Shown here piece after piece: positions 60,701 to 64,000 of a stretch of 64,000 nucleotides of DNA. The stretch's first letter is position 1. Every line of letters starts with the position of its first letter. The notes below the pieces were generated by a model. The model did not search any database. It saw only the letters and a list, made by a program, of their open reading frames with translations, and was not told where the DNA came from. Source of the DNA: an uncultured Bacteroidales bacterium (GTDB lineage: Bacteria; Bacteroidota; Bacteroidia; Bacteroidales; Bacteroidaceae); the NCBI GenBank assembly GCA_902789725.1, contig CADAPC010000004.1, positions 1 to 64,000 of the forward strand, in the 5' to 3' direction. The translations under genes were made by a program, and so were the position numbers.

Positions 60701-62370
60701 GGGCTTTGGATGCCAGCCTTTCTTTCCTCGACCTTCCCATGTCCATGCTTTCAGCTTTTGTGCCTAATCAGGTGGCGAGGTTTGATGGACATCTCGCGGG
60801 CGACTTGAAAGTCACCGGACCGATGGATGCCCTCCTTTTCAATGGTTATCTGATGCCTGACGATGTGCATCTCCTTTCCAACACCTACAGCGTGGACCTT
60901 TCGTTGGCTAACGACACGCTGGCTTTCAATAACAGCCGCATCGATTTCGATTCCTTCAAGTTCTACAGCGTCAATGATAACCCGCTCACGCTGAATGGGT
61001 ATGTCGATTTCGCCAACCTTGACGAGGTCTTCATGTCCCTTTCCCTTAACGGGCGGAACTTCAAACTCATCGAGGCACCTTACGACAGCAAGAAGCTGCT
61101 TTATGGCAATCTTTATGGCGATTTCTTCGCACGCGTTATCGGTTCCACAAAGGACCTCACCGTTCGTGGTTTGGTGCGTGTGCTCCCCACCACCAACCTC
61201 ACCTACATCATGTCGGAAACAGCACTTTATCAGACCGACCGCTTGGAAGACATCGTCACCTTCGTCGATTTCAGTGTGCCGCCTCCACCCAAAGAATCCT
61301 TGCCCGAAAGGACTTACATGGGCATTGATATGAACGTTGTGTTGAGCGTGGAGGATGGTGCCAAACTGCGAGGCGAATTTTCGGCCGACAAACAGAGCTA
61401 CGTCAATGTGCAAGGAGGTGGAAACATCACCATGTCCTACACTCCGGAAGGTGTCTTCAACCTGCAGGGACGTTACACCATCAACGAGGGAGAAATGAAA
61501 TATACCCTTCCAGTCATTCCGCTCAAGACCTTCAAAATTCACCCCGGCTCCTACGTCGAGTTTATGGGTGCTCCGGGCAATCCTGTCCTCAACATCACCG
61601 CTACTGAGCGCATCCGTGCGGCAGTGGGGCAGGGCGATGGAAGTAGCCGCAACGTGCCCTTCGATGTGGGTCTGAAAATCTCCAACACCCTCGAAAACCT
61701 TGGCTTGGAATTTATCATCGATGCCCCCGACGACATCAATGTCCAGAGTGAGTTGGCCAACAGTTCAGCCGAGGACCGCAACAAGCTCGCTGTCGGCATG
61801 CTCGCTACGGGCATGTACCTCTCTGGCTCCAACAGTAAAGGCTTTGTGGCAGGCAATGCCCTCAATGGGTTTCTGGAAGAAGAAATCAACAAGATTGCAG
61901 GCAATGCCCTCTCCACTATGGTGAATGTCAGCGTGGGGCTTGACCAGACGATACGCGACGATGGGTCGAAACGCACCGACTACTCCTTCAAGTTCTCGCG
62001 CAAGTTCTTCTCCGACCGCCTCAATGTGGTGATTGGTGGCAAAGTGAGTTCCGACAACAACAATCAGGTTCACAACGAATCGGGTGCCTACATCGACGAT
62101 GTCTCCCTCGAATGGCGACTCGACAACGGAGGCACGCAATACGTCCGCCTTTTTCACGAAAAAGATTTTTCCAACCTGCTCGAAGGAGAAATTGACAAGA
62201 GCGGGGTAGGTGTCCTCCTCCGTAAAAAAGTGGACCGCTTCTCCGAATTGCTCATCTGGAAGAAAAAAGAAACCGACCTTCCCGAGCGGAGAGCGGGCAA
62301 CACGGGTGCTCCCTCTGGCAATGTGCAATCGTCATCCAACAATGCAGCCATCGAAAAGAAAGAAGAATGA
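57787..62370 (+). CDS. tamB: TamB-like inner-membrane translocation/assembly protein
   Basis: A 1527-aa AsmA-like/DUF490 protein: N-terminal membrane anchor (residues about 13-36), then a very long beta-helical periplasmic span with repeated LDG/VDG/FDG strand signatures, and the TamB C-terminal domain (about 1190-1500) including GMYLSGSNSKGFVAGNALNGFL and a final barrel-like stretch. TTG at 57787 is the only start that keeps the anchor, because an in-frame TGA lies at 57781. TamB bridges the two membranes and moves lipids or helps insert outer-membrane proteins. The stop overlaps tamL. Confidence 0.88.
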   Translation: MKKYGKYTLLGWSWRILLGIVLTPILLFLLLAVLIYVPPVQKFAVDKTAEILSEELNIDVTVESVHLAFPLDLTMDGILAVQDGDTVLAARQLDISIKALPLFQLQAEVDGIHLYDAKLNTKDLIDACVVKGHVAELSLASHSTDLQNELAVVNKALLKEADLMVLLNDSVPEDTTESEPLAWKIQLDDVEFQQVRATVLLTPQSDSTFVTANIASAHANGYLDLGKEIYQVHHLGITQSEAGFEYRNEPHFPHQLDPNHLYFTDMNLAVDSFEYRGTGDMTLLLTQLSGIEQSGLVIAETRGRVEMDSLSLTVPQLHVRTADSDLALTYRMDLNAFDDINPGTFALTGKGQMGKDDILYFTKMGGEEDTRDVRSLMSKELPARPVEVQLKASGNLQTLEASELHVKVPTKCLLDGTATLWDVADDLSLRTQLKMKDGRGSLDLKANYVMNTDAYKAELAFNNFVLNNYVPFDEPTVLTGRVSAHGHGFDFFSPRTLLDAQAHLTDAHMGKMNLGGMNADASLKSGALNLTLACDNNQLQTNFIFDGEMKNKHIQGTLNIDLPFADVQAMGFSDEPLTATTNGTLDFSYNFDHLFRIDSYINTLGLKVGSDSISTQVFNLYAEAMPDSTAATLHTGDMFVSLFAPHNLFKLLPKVERLQRETVRQFKQHNVNLDELKAFLPHLSLSIAARDENPFSDILEANDISFSELAAVITSSPTEGLIGKGHVYAFKKDSVRVDTAFFDIVQDTTQLDYHIGVQCSDQPLLPAFRAYLDGYLMADRADAHLTYFDKKNRKGIDLGVKALANDTCVNYTLYPQKPIIAYREFSINDDNYITTFPNRPTLSDIRLSSLSDSTYFAVFADEDGEGRQIANVIANDLNLREILAVVPIPGLPDLGGMLHLDATYIDQGENFMVEGQMDADRFSYEGMTVGNLQSRFTYMPQGENLHVIDADLAYNDTRILQLDGTYNAEAEGALDASLSFLDLPMSMLSAFVPNQVARFDGHLAGDLKVTGPMDALLFNGYLMPDDVHLLSNTYSVDLSLANDTLAFNNSRIDFDSFKFYSVNDNPLTLNGYVDFANLDEVFMSLSLNGRNFKLIEAPYDSKKLLYGNLYGDFFARVIGSTKDLTVRGLVRVLPTTNLTYIMSETALYQTDRLEDIVTFVDFSVPPPPKESLPERTYMGIDMNVVLSVEDGAKLRGEFSADKQSYVNVQGGGNITMSYTPEGVFNLQGRYTINEGEMKYTLPVIPLKTFKIHPGSYVEFMGAPGNPVLNITATERIRAAVGQGDGSSRNVPFDVGLKISNTLENLGLEFIIDAPDDINVQSELANSSAEDRNKLAVGMLATGMYLSGSNSKGFVAGNALNGFLEEEINKIAGNALSTMVNVSVGLDQTIRDDGSKRTDYSFKFSRKFFSDRLNVVIGGKVSSDNNNQVHNESGAYIDDVSLEWRLDNGGTQYVRLFHEKDFSNLLEGEIDKSGVGVLLRKKVDRFSELLIWKKKETDLPERRAGNTGAPSGNVQSSSNNAAIEKKEE

Positions 62371-64000
62371 AACCGATACTCTTATACATCATTATATTAT
62401 TGGCCGTAGTGGGCATTCTGACTGCCTGCTCCACCACCTCCCATTTGCCTGAAGGGGAAGTGCTCTACACGGGTATAGAAAAAATACGAGTGCACGACCA
62501 GCAGGACACTCCGGCTGAAGCCATCGCACTCGAAGAAGTCAATGCAGCCCTTGCCTACAAGCCCAACGGCTCTCTCTTGGGCAGTTCCTCTAAGCGGAGT
62601 CCTCTGCAGATTGGACTTTGGCTCTACAATGCCTATGTCGATAAACCGCGCAAAGGTTTCAACAAGTGGATGTTCAACTCTTTTGCCGGCACCCCTGTCA
62701 CCATTTCCCAAGTGTCGCCCGAAACACGTGTCAAGGTCACCACCAACGTCCTTCAGAACTATGGCTACTTCCGCGGACATGTCGATTACGAACTCCTCCC
62801 TCAGCGCGACCCCAAAAAGCAGCGCATTGCCTACGATGTCCATCTCGGACAGCCCTACCTTTTCGACAGCATCCGCTACGCCTTTCGCGACAGCATTCAG
62901 GACAGCATCATCCGAGCCACACGCGAAGAAGCCCACATCCGTCGCGGCGGACAATTCTCTACGCTCGACCTCACTAACGAGAAGGACCGTCTCGTTTCGG
63001 CATTCCGCAACAACGGCTTCTACTTCTACCGTCCTGACTACATCTCCTATTTTGCCGACTCCACCAATACCCCTTACCGGGTAAAACTCCTTGTGGCAAC
63101 CGACCCCGACTTGTCTCCACAGGCCAACCGGCAATACCATTTCGGCAAAATGAGTGCCTACATCCGTCAGAGCCGCACCAGCACCCTCTCCATCCAGCGT
63201 CGCAGGGAGGGACGCACCAATGTCTATGACGATTCCCTCACTCGCCGTAGCCTCAAGATTGTCTGGCAAGGCAAACGCATCCCCATCGCTCCCCGGGTGA
63301 TGATGAAGAATTTCAAGTTTCGCCCTCGTCAGCTTTTCAATCAGTCGCTCGTCGATCAAACCCTTGCCAACCTCCGCAGCATGGAAATATTCTCCAATGT
63401 GCGCTTCACTTTCCAACCTCGTGAAGTGGACAGCCTCAGCGCGAATGGCACCCTCAGCGCAACTGATACGCTCATCGCTCAACCCTCGCAACTCAACCCT
63501 CAATTTTTCAACGACACCCTCGATGTCCGGCTCGACCTTACGTTGGATCAGCTCATCAATGCCGACTTCGACTTCAACTTCACCTATAAATCCAACTATC
63601 AGATTGGCCCAGGCTTTGGCATCACCCTCTCCAAACGCAACGCCTTCCATCACGGCGAAACCCTCTCCATGCGGCTGAAAGGCAGCTACGAGTGGCAGAC
63701 GCGCAAACTAAGGGGGGAGACAGAACGCATCAACTCCTACGATGCAGGGTTGGACATCTCGCTGTCCTACCCTTGGATTGCATTCCCCTGGCTCAACAAG
63801 CGCTTCTACAAATACCCCACTTCCACCGAATTCAAAATCGGCATCGAACAGCGCAAACGAGCTTACTACTACCGCCTCATGTCCTCCACCATCGAAGCCA
63901 CCTACGGGTTCCAAACCAACCGCTCGTGGAGCCATGAGTTCAAGCCTATCACCATCACTTACAACAAAATGCAGGACACCACTGACAGGTTCGATTCTAT
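62367..64000 (+). CDS. tamL: TamL-like Omp85 lipoprotein (partial, runs off window)
   Basis: At least 544 residues, starting at an ATG that overlaps the tamB stop (ATGA). The N-terminus has a lipobox (GILTACSTT). POTRA-like segments follow (VLQNYGYFRGHVDYELLPQ, LRSMEIFSNVRFTFQPRE), then the start of a 16-stranded barrel (NADFDFNFTYKSNYQIGPGFGITLSKRNAF). TamL is the Bacteroidetes lipoprotein version of TamA that works with TamB. The gene continues beyond 64000. Confidence 0.85.
   Translation, partial: MKPILLYIIILLAVVGILTACSTTSHLPEGEVLYTGIEKIRVHDQQDTPAEAIALEEVNAALAYKPNGSLLGSSSKRSPLQIGLWLYNAYVDKPRKGFNKWMFNSFAGTPVTISQVSPETRVKVTTNVLQNYGYFRGHVDYELLPQRDPKKQRIAYDVHLGQPYLFDSIRYAFRDSIQDSIIRATREEAHIRRGGQFSTLDLTNEKDRLVSAFRNNGFYFYRPDYISYFADSTNTPYRVKLLVATDPDLSPQANRQYHFGKMSAYIRQSRTSTLSIQRRREGRTNVYDDSLTRRSLKIVWQGKRIPIAPRVMMKNFKFRPRQLFNQSLVDQTLANLRSMEIFSNVRFTFQPREVDSLSANGTLSATDTLIAQPSQLNPQFFNDTLDVRLDLTLDQLINADFDFNFTYKSNYQIGPGFGITLSKRNAFHHGETLSMRLKGSYEWQTRKLRGETERINSYDAGLDISLSYPWIAFPWLNKRFYKYPTSTEFKIGIEQRKRAYYYRLMSSTIEATYGFQTNRSWSHEFKPITITYNKMQDTTDRFDS

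Noticed and set aside
62397..63653. 418-codon minus-strand frame opposite tamL
   Set aside because: The plus strand encodes an Omp85 lipoprotein with lipobox and POTRA-like motifs; the antisense frame has none.
1..64000. CRISPR arrays, tRNA and rRNA genes
   Set aside because: No regularly spaced identical repeats, no cas-like proteins, and no tRNA or rRNA sequence recognised on either strand.

Overview
The window is a Bacteroidota chromosome, most likely Bacteroidales and Prevotella-like. Supporting signs are the many promoters of the Bacteroides type (TTTG, about 20 nt, TAnnTTTG), the tra genes of Bacteroides conjugative transposons, a fimbrillin-type lipoprotein, two PorO/P-like porins, a tamB-tamL pair, and the absence of Shine-Dalgarno sequences. 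The species cannot be fixed from the sequence alone.

Region 1 (1-31,120) is an integrative conjugative element whose right end abuts the dnaK terminator; its left end is not visible. From left to right it holds: an UpxY-type antitermination gene behind an apparently invertible promoter, with a tyrosine recombinase next to it (204-2490); a long leftward tra operon (22,235 to 2,579) coding for a type IV secretion apparatus (TraE x2, F, G, several exported proteins, J, K, L, M, N, O), two surface lipoproteins (one fimbrillin-like), a VirD4-type coupling protein and a lysozyme; a three-gene operon with an AbiEi-like regulator, an AbiEii-like nucleotidyltransferase and a metallophosphoesterase, behind a palindromic operator (22,457-25,003); a replication-type module (primase, repeats, RecA-like helicase, two small HTH proteins; 25,119-28,081); an unknown regulator-sized protein; and a zinc-ribbon/HTH protein plus integrase at the right edge. 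No relaxase gene is visible.

Region 2 (31,192-39,926) is core chromosome on the minus strand: dnaK, a DUF4298 gene with a possibly broken small gene after it, a TonB-domain protein (plus strand), an HU-like DNA-binding protein, a TolC-like gene that looks fused to the tail of an MFS transporter, a SIMPL protein with an unknown exported partner, and an isopropylmalate/citramalate synthase.

Region 3 (40,052-52,954) holds two tandem porins with a sodium:solute symporter, a HAD phosphatase with the Kdo transferase waaA, a MITE-like palindromic element, gltX, a GMP synthase lacking its amidotransferase domain, and a YfhO membrane protein coupled to a nitrilase-family amidase.

Region 4 (53,012-64,000) holds two Cache-domain sensor proteins that both lack the phosphoacceptor histidine, malate dehydrogenase, and the tamB-tamL envelope assembly pair (tamL runs off the window).

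Best candidates for something new: the AbiE-plus-phosphoesterase cassette with its operator, the upxY/invertase switch attached to a conjugative element, the surface-lipoprotein and antirepressor insertions in the tra operon, two families of intergenic hairpins repeated through the element, and the pair of His-less sensor kinases.
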